A DNA stretch of 64,000 nt from Luteipulveratus flavus (GTDB lineage: Bacteria > Actinomycetota > Actinomycetes > Actinomycetales > Dermatophilaceae). The notes under the pieces are model-generated. The model was not told where the DNA came from. It was given only the letters and a program-made list of their open reading frames with translations, and made no database searches. The translations under genes and the position numbers were made by a program. The number at the start of each line of letters is the position of its first letter. The stretch's first letter is position 1. Below, piece by piece: positions 35,492 through 43,985 of the stretch. The DNA is taken from assembly GCF_029080175.1 (NCBI RefSeq), contig NZ_JARFJC010000029.1; one strand, 5' to 3'.

Positions 35492-36262
35492 CTACAGCTC
35501 GTACGTCCGGCCGGCGCAGGCGAGCTCGACGTCGCCGGACCAGACGGTCGCGGCCTGGTCCTGGCACACCCGCGGGTCGTTCCACGGCGGGATGTGGGTC
35601 AGCATGAGGCGCTTCACCCCGCCGGCGTCGACGACCGCGCGGGCTGCGCGGCTGCCGGTCAGGTGCACCCCCTGCAGGTCGTCGTCCCGACCGTCGACGA
35701 ACGCCGAGTCGGCCAGCACGAGGTCGGCGTCCGCGCACAGCTCGTCGAGCGCGGGACAGGCGTCGGTGTCACCGGTGTACGCCAGCACGGCGCCGTCGGC
35801 CTCCACCCGGAAGCCGTACGCCTCGACCGGGTGGTGCACCAGGTACGGCGTCACGGCGAACGGGCCGATCCGCACCGGCGCGCGGTCGGCGAGCTCGGTG
35901 AAGGTGAACTGGTCGCCGACGTCCTCCGGCGCGTCGGCGCCGTACAGGCGCGCAAGCCGCTCCCGCGTACCCGCAGGCCCGTGGACGGGCAGGCCGCCCG
36001 GCAGCGGACCACCGGGCATGTACTTGCGGACCACGAAGTACCCGGCGAGGTCGGCGCAGTGGTCCGGGTGCAGGTGGGTCAGCATGACGCCGTCCACCGC
36101 GTCCAGCGCGACGTGGCGCTGCAGCGCACCCAGCGCGCCGTTGCCGAGGTCGAGCAGGAGGTTCCAGGTCCGGCCCTCGTGCTCGGACTGCACCAGGTAG
36201 CAGGACGCCGGCGAGTCGGGTCCGGCGAACGAGCCGGAGCAACCGATCACGATCAGTCTCAT
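35492..36262 (-). CDS. MBL-fold metallo-hydrolase
   Basis: A 256-residue metallo-beta-lactamase-fold protein. The metal-binding THLHPDHCAD (HxHxDH) motif, VHHPVEAYGF, AYTGDTDACPAL and MLTHIPPWNDP are arranged as in RNase Z-like and cyclic-nucleotide phosphodiesterase-like members. It starts MRLIVIGCSGSFAGPDSPAS. Its ATG overlaps the murI stop by four bases. In many actinobacteria a hydrolase of this type follows murI and precedes rph; here rph is nearby but divided off by two genes. Substrate unknown. Confidence 0.9.
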   Translation of the reverse strand: MRLIVIGCSGSFAGPDSPASCYLVQSEHEGRTWNLLLDLGNGALGALQRHVALDAVDGVMLTHLHPDHCADLAGYFVVRKYMPGGPLPGGLPVHGPAGTRERLARLYGADAPEDVGDQFTFTELADRAPVRIGPFAVTPYLVHHPVEAYGFRVEADGAVLAYTGDTDACPALDELCADADLVLADSAFVDGRDDDLQGVHLTGSRAARAVVDAGGVKRLMLTHIPPWNDPRVCQDQAATVWSGDVELACAGRTYEL

Positions 36263-37092
36263 CGGGCGGCCACCCGCCCGGCAGCGTGCTGGAAGTCGTT
36301 GCTGAAGACGTGGTCGAACTCCGGACCGAGGCCCAGGAAGCGGCGCGCCAGACGACGGAACTCCTCCGCGTCGCCGGTGGTGGTGAACGACATCCCGGGC
36401 GCCCCCGCGTCGTCGGCCCGCAGCAGGTCGGCGTCGGCGAGGACCCGGTAGACGTCCTTGGCGGTCTCCTCCGCCGACGACACCAGCGAGACGGTGTCGC
36501 CCATGACGTAGGAGATGACGCCGGTGAGCAGCGGGTAGTGCGTGCATCCGAGGACGAGGGTGTCGACGTCGCGCTGCTGCAGCGGCTCGAGGTACTCACG
36601 GGCGACGTCGATCAGCTCCTTGCCGCCGGTGACGCCGGCCTCGACGAACTCCACGAACCGCGGGCACGGCTCGCTGGTCACCTGCAGGTGGGGAGCAGCG
36701 GCGAAGGCGTCCAGGTACGCGCGCGACTGGTGGGTCCCCCGCGTGGAGATGACGCCGATGCGACCGTTGCGGGTGGCGCTGGCCGCGCGCCGGACCGCCG
36801 GGCGGATGACCTCCACGAGCGGGACGTCGTAGCGCTCGCGCGCGTCGTGCAGCATGGCCGCGCTGGCGGTGTTGCAGGCGATGACCAGGACCTTGACGCC
36901 GTGGCTGACCAGCCGGTCCAGGCACTCCAGGGCGAACGCACGGGTCTCGGCGATCGGGCGAGGGCCGTACGGGGCGCGCGCGGTGTCGCCGAGGTAGGCG
37001 ATGGACTCGTGGGGCAGCTGGTCGAGCACCGCTCGGGCGACGGTGAGTCCGCCGTACCCGCTGTCGAAGATCCCGATCGGCGCGTCAGACAC
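36259..37092 (-). CDS. murI: Glutamate racemase
   Basis: A 277-residue cofactor-independent racemase that supplies D-glutamate for peptidoglycan. The two catalytic cysteines are in VIACNTASAA and LVLGCTHYPLLTG; the start IGIFDSGYGGLTVARAV is diagnostic. The start is GTG (MSDAPIG), with TAGGCT (plus-strand 37099-37104) six bases before it: leaderless. It forms an operon with the MBL-fold gene. Confidence 0.96.
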   Translation of the reverse strand: MSDAPIGIFDSGYGGLTVARAVLDQLPHESIAYLGDTARAPYGPRPIAETRAFALECLDRLVSHGVKVLVIACNTASAAMLHDARERYDVPLVEVIRPAVRRAASATRNGRIGVISTRGTHQSRAYLDAFAAAPHLQVTSEPCPRFVEFVEAGVTGGKELIDVAREYLEPLQQRDVDTLVLGCTHYPLLTGVISYVMGDTVSLVSSAEETAKDVYRVLADADLLRADDAGAPGMSFTTTGDAEEFRRLARRFLGLGPEFDHVFSNDFQHAAGRVAAR

Positions 37093-37173
37093 CGCACCAG
37101 CCTAAGTGCCGATCCGCGTCGGATCGGTCATCTACGGTGTCGGTCTCCTCACGTCCTGGGGCGTCCGGCCCGG

Positions 37174-37983
37174 TCAGCCCGCCGCCCGGACCTCGCCCAG
37201 CGCGCCGACCAGGTCGAGGATGCGCTCGTCCGAGACGGGACGGCCCTCGTCGTCCAGCCCGCAGACGGTCACCCGCGTCGCGCCGGCGTCGGCGTGCTCG
37301 CCTACCAGCGCCGCTAGTGTCTCGGCGCGGCTGCCGACAGGTGCGGCCGTGAAGGCCACGACGTCCGGGGCGCCGGCGCGGCCCGCGCGCTCCCGGGCCT
37401 CACGGACGACGCGGACTCCGTCGGCGACCTGCTCGGCCGAGGTGTCACCGGTGAAGATCACTCCGTCGCCGAGCTCGCCGGCCAGGGCGAGCGTCTTCGG
37501 GCGGACGGCACCGACCAGCAACGGCGGTCGGGCTGCGGGCGGCCAGGTCAGCCGGACGTCGTCCAGGCGGACGTACCTGCCGTCGGTGGTGACCGTCTCG
37601 CCGTCCAGCAGGGACCGCAGCGCCGTGGTGTACTCGCGCAGCAAGGTCAACGGGGACTCGGCACGCACCCCGACCTGGCCCATCCACTCCAGGACGCCGT
37701 GCCCGATGCCCGGCAGGATCCGGCCCGGGAAGAGGCGGGACAGCGTGGCGATCTCCATCGCGGTGAGGGCGACGTTGCGCAGTGGCACCGGCATCAGCCC
37801 GATGCCGACCGCGATCCGCTGCGTCCAGCCGAGCGCTGCGGCGGCGGCCGCGACGCCGCTCTCGGCGAAACAGTCCTCCCACAGCCACAGCTCGTCCAGG
37901 CCCGCCTCCTCGGTCGCGACGGCGACGCCGCGCAACAGCTCCGGCGGCTGGTCGGGCGGGGAGATGACACCGATCGAGGTCAT
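37174..37983 (-). CDS. LLM-class flavin-dependent oxidoreductase
   Basis: A 269-residue luciferase-like TIM-barrel protein (F420- or FMN-dependent). Typical features are EEAGLDELWLWEDCFAESG, RIAVGIGLMPVPLRNVALTA, FPGRILPGIGHGV, RPPLLVGAVRPKTLALAGEL and GVIFTGDTSAEQV. The substrate is unknown; many actinobacterial members use F420. TAGCGT (plus-strand 37990-37995) lies six bases before the ATG: leaderless. It stands alone between murI and a family A palindrome. Confidence 0.88.
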   Translation of the reverse strand: MTSIGVISPPDQPPELLRGVAVATEEAGLDELWLWEDCFAESGVAAAAAALGWTQRIAVGIGLMPVPLRNVALTAMEIATLSRLFPGRILPGIGHGVLEWMGQVGVRAESPLTLLREYTTALRSLLDGETVTTDGRYVRLDDVRLTWPPAARPPLLVGAVRPKTLALAGELGDGVIFTGDTSAEQVADGVRVVREARERAGRAGAPDVVAFTAAPVGSRAETLAALVGEHADAGATRVTVCGLDDEGRPVSDERILDLVGALGEVRAAG

Positions 37984-38042
37984 GCGTGGACGCTAGCGCT
38001 GGCCTCCGACACCGGCAGGCGTCCACGTCCACCGGCGATCGA

Positions 38043-38098
38043 ACTGCGTTTGGTGTTCCTGACGCGGTTCGAGCTGCGTCAGGAACACCAGACGCAGT
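38043..38098. repeat. Dispersed intergenic palindrome, family A copy 3 with a trailing half copy
   Basis: Arms ACTGCGTTTGGTGTTCCTGA and TCAGGAACACCAGACGCAGT flank a GGTTCGAGCT centre. A 16-base half copy (CACCAGACGCAGTTCG, 38116-38131) follows. Unlike copies 1 and 2 it lies between two genes on the same strand: downstream of the FAH-family gene and upstream of the LLM gene. Confidence 0.88.
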
Positions 38099-38155
38099 CA
38101 GGACACCGGGAGGAGCACCAGACGCAGTTCGGGCACCGCGAGGCGGCAGCCGAGA

Positions 38156-38926
38156 TCAGCGGCGCAGGAAGGGGTTGCCGAGCACGCCGATCTGATCGAT
38201 CTCGACCTCGACCCGCTGACCCGGCTCGACCGGTCCGATGCCCTCCGGAGTGCCCGTCAGGATGACGTCGCCCGGCAGCAGCGTGAACGCCTGCGAGGCG
38301 TGCGAGATCAGCGTCCACACGTCGTGGATCATGTCCGCCGTCGTCCCGTCCTGGCGGACCTCGCCGTCCACCCGGGTCTGCAGCCGCAGGTCGCTGACGT
38401 CCAGGTCGGTCTCGATCCACGGGCCGAGTGGGCAGAAGGTGTCGAACCCCTTGGCCCGCGACCACTGACCGTCCGACTTCTGCAGGTCGCGCGCCGTCAC
38501 GTCGTTCGCGACGGTGTAGCCGAAGACGACCTGGCGGGCCTCCTGCGGGGTCACGTCCTTGCACATCCGGCCGATGACGACGGCGAGCTCACCCTCGTAG
38601 TCCACCCGCTGCGACTGCGGCGGCATGACCACGGGGTCGTCCGGCCCGGCGACGGCGGTGTTCGGGACGAGGAACATCAGCGGCTCGGTCGGCGCCTCAC
38701 CGCCCATCTCCCGGGCGTGCTCGGCGTAGTTCTTGCCGATGCCGATGACCTTGCTGCGCGGGATCACCGGCGCGAGCAGCCGGACCTCGTCGACCGTCGT
38801 GGTCCGGCCGGTCAGCTCGATCTTGCTGTAGAGCGGGTCGCCGGAGATCTCGGCGATCTTGTCGCCGGCGCCGTCGACCAGCCCGTACGTGGGGTCCTCG
38901 CCTGTGGTGTACCTCGCGATGCGCAC
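38156..38926 (-). CDS. Fumarylacetoacetate hydrolase family protein
   Basis: A 256-residue FAH-fold protein. Metal and substrate motifs are KVIGIGKNYAEHAREMGGE, VDYEGELAVVIGRM (the EGE-type metal ligands), VFGYTVANDVTARDLQ and PGDVILTGTPEGIGPV. Members hydrolyse C-C bonds of acylpyruvates or decarboxylate oxaloacetate; the precise substrate is not readable. The start is a GTG at 38926 (VRIARYT), with TAGGCT (plus-strand 38933-38938) six bases before it. It is close to the converse end of the SGNH gene (16 bases). Confidence 0.9.
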   Translation of the reverse strand: MRIARYTTGEDPTYGLVDGAGDKIAEISGDPLYSKIELTGRTTTVDEVRLLAPVIPRSKVIGIGKNYAEHAREMGGEAPTEPLMFLVPNTAVAGPDDPVVMPPQSQRVDYEGELAVVIGRMCKDVTPQEARQVVFGYTVANDVTARDLQKSDGQWSRAKGFDTFCPLGPWIETDLDVSDLRLQTRVDGEVRQDGTTADMIHDVWTLISHASQAFTLLPGDVILTGTPEGIGPVEPGQRVEVEIDQIGVLGNPFLRR

Positions 38927-38942
38927 GAACCGAGCCTAGGAC

Positions 38943-39959
38943 CTACCCGGTCTGGACGATGGGTCCGGTGGCCGTACCGGTCGGGGTCGGCCCGCCCGTG
39001 GTCGTCGGGCTACCCGGTCCACCGGTCGGCGTGGGGCTGGACGGCGTCGGCGAGGACGGCTCACCGGTCGGCGTCGGGGTCGGCGTGGGCAGCGTGCCGA
39101 CGACGCTGAGGACGGTCTGGGCGATCACGCCGTACCCGGTGTCGTTGGCGTGGATGTCGTTCTTGGCGCACATCCAGGTCCAGGCACAGATCAGCGCGAC
39201 GTTGGTGGGCAGCTTCGCGGTCGGGTCGACCGGCGACGGAGTGGTCGAGGAGGTGAAGTCCTCGCTCTTGAACGCGGCACCGACGTCGGCGACCCGAGCG
39301 TTGACGCCCTTCGCGGCCCCGTCGATCGCCGAGTTCAGGCTGCGCTGGAGGTTGACCGACACCTTGGCCAGCGACTGGCCGTCCGGGCCGAGCAGCCACG
39401 CGGCGAGGAAGGGGTTGTAGTAGTTCGCGACCACGATGCGGGCGTCCGGCGCCGCCGCGCGGATGCGGGTGAGGATCGGCGGGAGGTTGGTGGCGACCTT
39501 CTGCAGACCGGCGGTGATGCACGGGAGGTCGACGTTGCTCCCCTTCGCGCACCGCTGCACGTCGTTCGCGCCGATGTCGAGCGTGATCAGACGGGTGGTC
39601 GGGTGCGTCTTGAGGAAGCTCTCGGCCGCGGCCAGCTGGTTGGTGCCCTCGTCGTAGCTGCCGCAGATCGCGCCACTGGTCATCGTCGTGGTGTCCTCGC
39701 CCGAGCAGGCGAAGTTCTTCAGCTGCAGGTCCGAGCCCGACTTCTTCGCCCCGGCGAGGACGCCGCCGACGTAGCCGCCGGTCTTGTCGTCGCCCTGGCC
39801 CGGCTGGTAGCCCGCGGCCAGCGAGTCGCCCATCGCGACGTACCACCCGTCGGAGCCGGCGGCCGAGGCCGTGGTGGAGCCCGAGGCGACCACGCCGATG
39901 ACCGAGGTCGCGGCGAGTGCGGTGGCGCTGAGGATGACGGTCGCGCGGCGACGCTGCAT
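38943..39959 (-). CDS. Secreted SGNH/GDSL hydrolase with Pro/Thr-rich tail
   Basis: A 338-residue exported esterase/lipase-like protein. There is a signal peptide (ATVILSATALAATSVIGVVA to ASAA), block I AMGDSLAAGYQPG with the catalytic Ser, block III GANDVQRC, and KNDIHANDTGYG with the catalytic Asp-His. After the domain, a tail of Thr/Pro/Ser/Gly repeats (PTPTPTPTGEPSSPTPSSPT) makes up the last 50 residues, probably a cell-wall spacer. The ATG at 39959 has AGGAGG at four-base spacing. Confidence 0.9.
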   Translation of the reverse strand: MQRRRATVILSATALAATSVIGVVASGSTTASAAGSDGWYVAMGDSLAAGYQPGQGDDKTGGYVGGVLAGAKKSGSDLQLKNFACSGEDTTTMTSGAICGSYDEGTNQLAAAESFLKTHPTTRLITLDIGANDVQRCAKGSNVDLPCITAGLQKVATNLPPILTRIRAAAPDARIVVANYYNPFLAAWLLGPDGQSLAKVSVNLQRSLNSAIDGAAKGVNARVADVGAAFKSEDFTSSTTPSPVDPTAKLPTNVALICAWTWMCAKNDIHANDTGYGVIAQTVLSVVGTLPTPTPTPTGEPSSPTPSSPTPTGGPGSPTTTGGPTPTGTATGPIVQTG

Positions 39960-40015
39960 GGTGCCTCCTGATGTGCTGCAGATCACGACACTGTCGCACG
40001 AATACAGTAGTGGCG

Positions 40016-40879
40016 ATGGCCGTTCGACTCCTCCCGCGTGACTCCTGGGTAACGATCCAGTCAACGCACCACGACCGGGTCGACCGGGCGACCTCCGCCC
40101 ACCGAGCGCGGCGGCAGGACGCGCGGGCGCACCCGGTCGAGGACTTCCTGTTCACCTACTACTCCCACCGGCCCGCCCAGCTGCGCCGCTGGCACCCTGG
40201 CGTCGGTGTCGCGCTGGAGGGCGCGAGCCGGCCGTGGCGGTTCTACGTCGAGCGGCACGGCGCGTCGGTCGTCGATGTCGAGGAGTTCCGGGCCGCCCGG
40301 GGCGAGGCGGTGCGGTTCGTCCGCGACCTGCTGGGGGCCACGCTCGACCGTCCCGCTCACCTGGGCTGCTTCGGGCTGCACGAGTGGGCCATGGTCTACC
40401 GGCTCGACCAGGACGAGGTCCGGCACGCCGACTGGCCGCTGCGCCTCGGTGGGGCCGGGACCGACGAGGTCGTCGAGTCGCACACCGTCCGCTGCTCCCA
40501 CTACGACGCGTACCGGTTCTTCACGCCATCCGCCCGGCCGCTGAACTCCATTGCGCCGCAACGGGACACGCAAGTCCTGATGGAGCAGCCGGGCTGCCTG
40601 CACGCCGGCATGGACGTCTACAAGTGGGCGTACAAGCTCACGCCTGCCGTGCCGTCGGAGCTGGTGATGGACTGCTTCGACCTCGCCCGTGACGTGCGGC
40701 TGCTCGACATGCAGGCGGCGCCGTACGACCTCAGCGAGCTCGACGTCGAGCCCGTCCGGATCGAGACCGCCGAGGGCAAGGCGGAGTACGTCCGGCGGCA
40801 GCGCGCGTTCGCCGCGCGTGGCCAGGACCTGCGCCGCCGGCTGCTGGCGGTCTGCGAGACGGTCCTGCACAACGGTTAG
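40016..40879 (+). CDS. Conserved actinobacterial protein, often labelled 3-methyladenine DNA glycosylase
   Basis: A 287-residue soluble protein containing HPVEDFLFTYYSHRPAQLRR, RCSHYDAYRFFTPSARPLNS, QPGCLHAGMDVYKWAYKLTP and SELVMDCFDLARDVRLLDMQ. Proteins with this layout are widely annotated as 3-methyladenine DNA glycosylase in actinobacteria, but I cannot recognise an AlkA, Tag or AAG glycosylase motif, so the label should be treated as unproven. TACAGT (40003-40008) lies seven bases before the ATG: leaderless. Its own stop TAG doubles as the first bases of the next gene's -10. Confidence 0.75.
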   Translation: MAVRLLPRDSWVTIQSTHHDRVDRATSAHRARRQDARAHPVEDFLFTYYSHRPAQLRRWHPGVGVALEGASRPWRFYVERHGASVVDVEEFRAARGEAVRFVRDLLGATLDRPAHLGCFGLHEWAMVYRLDQDEVRHADWPLRLGGAGTDEVVESHTVRCSHYDAYRFFTPSARPLNSIAPQRDTQVLMEQPGCLHAGMDVYKWAYKLTPAVPSELVMDCFDLARDVRLLDMQAAPYDLSELDVEPVRIETAEGKAEYVRRQRAFAARGQDLRRRLLAVCETVLHNG

Positions 40880-40888
40880 CGTGCGGGC

Positions 40889-41635
40889 ATGGAGCTGATG
40901 ACGATCGCCGCCCCCGACGGCCCGAGCGAGGCGTACGTCGCCCGCCCGGAGAACGGCCACGGTCCGGGCGTGCTGCTGTTCATGGACGCCATCGGGCTGC
41001 GGCCGCAGATCGCCGACATGGCCGACCGCATCGCGAGCTGGGGGTACGTCGTCCTCGCACCGAACACCCTCTACCGCAGCGGCACCGCCGCCGAGACCAG
41101 CCCCACGCGCGACCTGCGCGAGCCCGGCGCCCGGGACGAGTTCTTCCAGCAGGCGATGCCGCGGGTCGACGAGCTCACCGCCGACCGGACGACCGCCGAC
41201 ATCGCCGCGTACACCGACGCGCTCGCTCACCTGGACGGGGTGACCGGGGGCCGGTTCGGGACGGTCGGCTACTGCATGGGCGCCCAGCTCGCCGTACGAG
41301 CCGCCGGCCAGGACCAGCGCTTCGTCGCCGTCGGCGGGTTTCACGGCGCGCGGCTCGCGACCGACGAGCCCGACAGCCCGCACCTGGGTCTGCCGAACGC
41401 GCGCGCCGAGCTCGTCTTCGGCCACGCCGACCAGGACCGGTCGATGCCGCCGGAAGCGATCGAACGCCTCGGCGACGCCATGGAAGCCGCCGGGCTCACC
41501 GCCACGAACGAGGTGTACTCCGGCGCCGCGCACGGCTACACGATGGCCGACACCGCGGTGTACGACGAGGCCGCGACCGAGCGGATGTACACCGAGCTGC
41601 GCGCGCTCCTGGACCGGACGCTCTCCCCCGCCTGA
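40889..41635 (+). CDS. Dienelactone hydrolase family protein
   Basis: A 248-residue alpha/beta hydrolase of the dienelactone hydrolase type. The nucleophile is the Cys of GYCMGAQLAV (the DLH Cys elbow), the acid is in FGHADQDRSMPP, and the base is the His of GAAHGYTMAD. No aromatic degradation genes are nearby, so its real substrate is open. TAGCGT (40877-40882) lies six bases before the ATG and overlaps the preceding stop codon, giving this gene its own leaderless promoter although only nine bases separate it from the gene before. Confidence 0.9.
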   Translation: MELMTIAAPDGPSEAYVARPENGHGPGVLLFMDAIGLRPQIADMADRIASWGYVVLAPNTLYRSGTAAETSPTRDLREPGARDEFFQQAMPRVDELTADRTTADIAAYTDALAHLDGVTGGRFGTVGYCMGAQLAVRAAGQDQRFVAVGGFHGARLATDEPDSPHLGLPNARAELVFGHADQDRSMPPEAIERLGDAMEAAGLTATNEVYSGAAHGYTMADTAVYDEAATERMYTELRALLDRTLSPA

Positions 41636-41641
41636 CCGGTC

Positions 41642-42090
41642 TCAGCCGGACGTCGGGCCGTCCCACGACCAGTGCTGCATCGGCAGGCCGGCCGGGACGT
41701 CGTCGGCCGACTCGTGGTAGTCGCCCATCCGCTGGATCGCCCATCCGAACCACGTCGTCAGCGTCTCCCGCAGCTGCGGGTCGTCGGACACCGGCACGTC
41801 GTCCAGCGCCGCCTCGAAGCAGGCGAGCGCGCGCCGGTCCATGTCGTGGTGCTCGCCGTTGCCCGAGTGCATCCGCGTCACCGTGGACTGGTCGCCGAAC
41901 GTCCGCGTGAACGTCGGCGGCCCGCCGAGCACCTCGCCCCAGTACGCCGCCAGCCGCTCGTCGTGCTGGGGTGGAAGCCGTGCGAGAAGGCGTGGCTCAC
42001 GACCGGGTCGGCCAGGCAGCGCGCGTGCCAGGCCCGCGCGAGGGCCAGCACCACGTCGGCGCCACCGAGGCGCTCGTAGATCGTCTCCAT
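41642..42090 (-). pseudogene. Truncated-hemoglobin-like globin, frameshifted
   Basis: The first frame encodes METIYERLGGADVVLALARA, then ADPVVSHAFSHGFHP, before going out of register. The other frame continues LGGPPTFTRTFGDQSTVTRM, HSGNGEHHDMDRRALACFEA and ends DVPAGLPMQHWSWDGPTSG. One base appears to be missing in the run of four G (plus strand, 41968-41971): adding one restores QHDERLAAYWGEV and a globin of about 149 residues. This is either a true broken gene or a homopolymer base-calling error. GATACT (plus-strand 42097-42102) lies six bases before the ATG. It is the second globin in the window after glbO. Confidence 0.82.
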
Positions 42091-42140
42091 GCCGGCAGTA
42101 TCCGCCGCGCCGGGCGGTCCCCGCTTGGACGAATCGGCAC

Positions 42141-43718
42141 TCAGCGCGGCTCGACGCCCTGGGAGAGCAGCCCGTAGGTGAAGGAGTCGATCAGCGCGAG
42201 CCAGCTGGCGTGCACGATGTTGCCGGCGACACCGACGGTCTCCCAGGAGGAGCTCCCGTCCGAGGTCTCGACGAGGACGCGGGTGGTCGCGTCCGTGCCG
42301 TGCGAGGCGTCCAGGATGCGTACCCGGAAGTCGATGAGCTCGAGCTTGTCGAGCTCGGGGTAGGCGACGGCGAGCGCTTGCCGCAGGGCGTGGTCGAGGG
42401 CGTTGACCGGGCCGTTGCCCTCGCCGACGGCGACCTGCCGCTCCCCCGCCGCCACCAGCTTCACCGTCGCCTCCGACAGCGAGGAGTCCGAGCCCGAGTC
42501 GGTGATGACGCGCCAGGACTCGACGTCGAAGTAGCGCAGCGGCTCGCCGGTGACCTCGCGGCGCAGCAGCAGCTCGAAGGAGGCGTCCGCCGCGTCGAAG
42601 GTCCAGCCCTGCAGCTCCAGGTCCTTCACCGTCCGGACCATCCGGGCCAGCAGCTCGGGACGGTCGGAGAGGTCGTACCCGAGCTCCTTGCCCTTGAGCT
42701 CGATGCTGGCTCGACCGGCCATGTCCGACACCAGCGTGCGCATCTGGTTGCCCACGAGCGCCGGATCGGTGTGCTGGTAGAGGTCCGGGTCGATCCGCAG
42801 CGCGCTGGCATGCAGGCCGGCCTTGTGCGCGAACGCGCTGGCCCCGACGTACGGCTGCCGGCTGTACGGGACGACGTTGGTGATCTCGCTGATCTGGTGG
42901 GACAGGGCGGCCGCTCGGGCGAGACGCTCCGGCGGGAGCAGCGGGTGGCCGAGCTTGAGCTGCAGGTTGCTGACGACCGTCACGAGATCGGCGTTGCCGG
43001 TGCGCTCGCCGTACCCGTTGATCGTGCCCTGGACGTGGGTGGCACCCGCCTGCACCGCCGCGACGGAGTTGGCGACCGCGCATCCGGTGTCGTTGTGACA
43101 GTGGATGCCGAGGCGGGCGCCGGTGTCCCGGGCGACCTGCTGGACCACCTGACCGACCTGCGGCGGGAGCATGCCTCCGTTGGTGTCGCAGAGCACCACG
43201 ACCTCGGCGCCCGCACCGGCCGCGGTCCGGACGACCTCCAGCGCGTACGCCGGGTCGAGGGCGTAGCCGTCGAAGAAGTGCTCGGCGTCGAGGAAGACCG
43301 TCCGACCGGCGGCCACGAGGTGGGAGACCGTGTCCTCGATCATCGCGAGGTTCTCCGCGAGCGTGGTCCGCAGGGCCAGCTCGACGTGCCGGGGGTGGGA
43401 CTTCGCGACGAGGGTGACGACGGGCGTACGGGCGTCCAGGAGCGCGGCGACCTGCGGGTCCTCCGCCGCCCGTGCGCCGGCACGCCGGGTGGACCCGAAC
43501 GCCGCCAGCCGAGCGGTGCGCAGGTCCAGCTCGTCGTGGGCCCGCCGGAAGAACTCGGTGTCCTTGGGGTTCGCGCCCGGCCAGCCGCCCTCGATGAACC
43601 CGACGCCGAGGTCGTCCAGGTGAGCGGCGATGGCCAGCTTGTCGGTGACAGAGAGGTTCAGACCCTCCTGCTGCGCGCCGTCGCGCAAGGTCGTGTCGTA
43701 GACGTGAACGGTGCTCAT
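42141..43718 (-). CDS. cimA: (R)-citramalate synthase
   Basis: A 525-residue enzyme that condenses pyruvate and acetyl-CoA to citramalate, giving a threonine-independent route to 2-oxobutyrate and isoleucine. The HMGL-like barrel carries YDTTLRDGAQQEG (residues 7-19), CDTNGGMLPPQV and GIHCHNDTGCAVANS (metal site); NGYGERTGNADL follows. The C-terminal third is a LeuA-type allosteric domain (LELIDFRVRILDASHGTDAT), where isoleucine binds in family members. The CimA-type N-terminus and residue pattern separate it from LeuA. Upstream, 43837-43942 holds an Ile-codon leader peptide and a terminator, so transcription is probably attenuated. Confidence 0.92.
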   Translation of the reverse strand: MSTVHVYDTTLRDGAQQEGLNLSVTDKLAIAAHLDDLGVGFIEGGWPGANPKDTEFFRRAHDELDLRTARLAAFGSTRRAGARAAEDPQVAALLDARTPVVTLVAKSHPRHVELALRTTLAENLAMIEDTVSHLVAAGRTVFLDAEHFFDGYALDPAYALEVVRTAAGAGAEVVVLCDTNGGMLPPQVGQVVQQVARDTGARLGIHCHNDTGCAVANSVAAVQAGATHVQGTINGYGERTGNADLVTVVSNLQLKLGHPLLPPERLARAAALSHQISEITNVVPYSRQPYVGASAFAHKAGLHASALRIDPDLYQHTDPALVGNQMRTLVSDMAGRASIELKGKELGYDLSDRPELLARMVRTVKDLELQGWTFDAADASFELLLRREVTGEPLRYFDVESWRVITDSGSDSSLSEATVKLVAAGERQVAVGEGNGPVNALDHALRQALAVAYPELDKLELIDFRVRILDASHGTDATTRVLVETSDGSSSWETVGVAGNIVHASWLALIDSFTYGLLSQGVEPR

Positions 43719-43836
43719 CGCGGCCCATCCTCTGGCGGGAACGGAGGTGCTCGGTGGTCGGTAGGTGGTGATGGCTCGGGCGTGACTCCCGAGCTCCGGC
43801 CGCTCGCCTCCGGTGCGGTGATGGTGCCCGGGGACG

Positions 43837-43861
43837 AAAAAACCTCCCGGGGTACGGGAGG
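43837..43861 (-). terminator. Attenuator terminator of cimA
   Basis: On the minus strand, CCTCCCG and CGGGAGG form a stem, followed at once by TTTTTT: a canonical intrinsic terminator. It sits between the leader peptide and the cimA start, so it must be read through for cimA expression. U-tract terminators are rare in this window; the only other one is in the ilvB leader. Confidence 0.9.
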
Positions 43862-43888
43862 TTCGCGCGCCGGAGCAGTTCCAGCGCG

Positions 43889-43942
43889 CTAGCAGATAAT
43901 GATCGTCACTGCGGGGGTGACCGCAGACCCAGGGCTCATCAC
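43889..43942 (-). CDS. Leader peptide of the cimA attenuator (Ile-Ile-Ile)
   Basis: A 17-codon frame, MMSPGSAVTPAVTIIIC with GTG start, ending in three consecutive Ile codons (ATC ATT ATC), then Cys and TAG. GACACT (plus-strand 43949-43954) lies six bases before the GTG, so the mRNA is likely leaderless; an ATG immediately after the GTG is an alternative start. Ribosome stalling at the Ile codons when isoleucine is scarce would allow an alternative fold and block the terminator at 43837-43861. A GC-rich hairpin (CGCGC with GCGCG) lies between the two. Confidence 0.8.
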   Translation of the reverse strand: MMSPGSAVTPAVTIIIC

Positions 43943-43948
43943 GGGCCC

Positions 43949-43977
43949 AGTGTCGCACCGGCGTCCGGCCATCGGAA
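43949..43977 (-). promoter_or_regulatory. Promoter of the cimA leader transcript
   Basis: -10 GACACT (43949-43954) and a weak -35 TTCCGA (43972-43977) separated by 17 bases. The start of transcription would fall on or next to the GTG of the leader peptide. Confidence 0.55.
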
Positions 43978-43985
43978 CGCACGTC

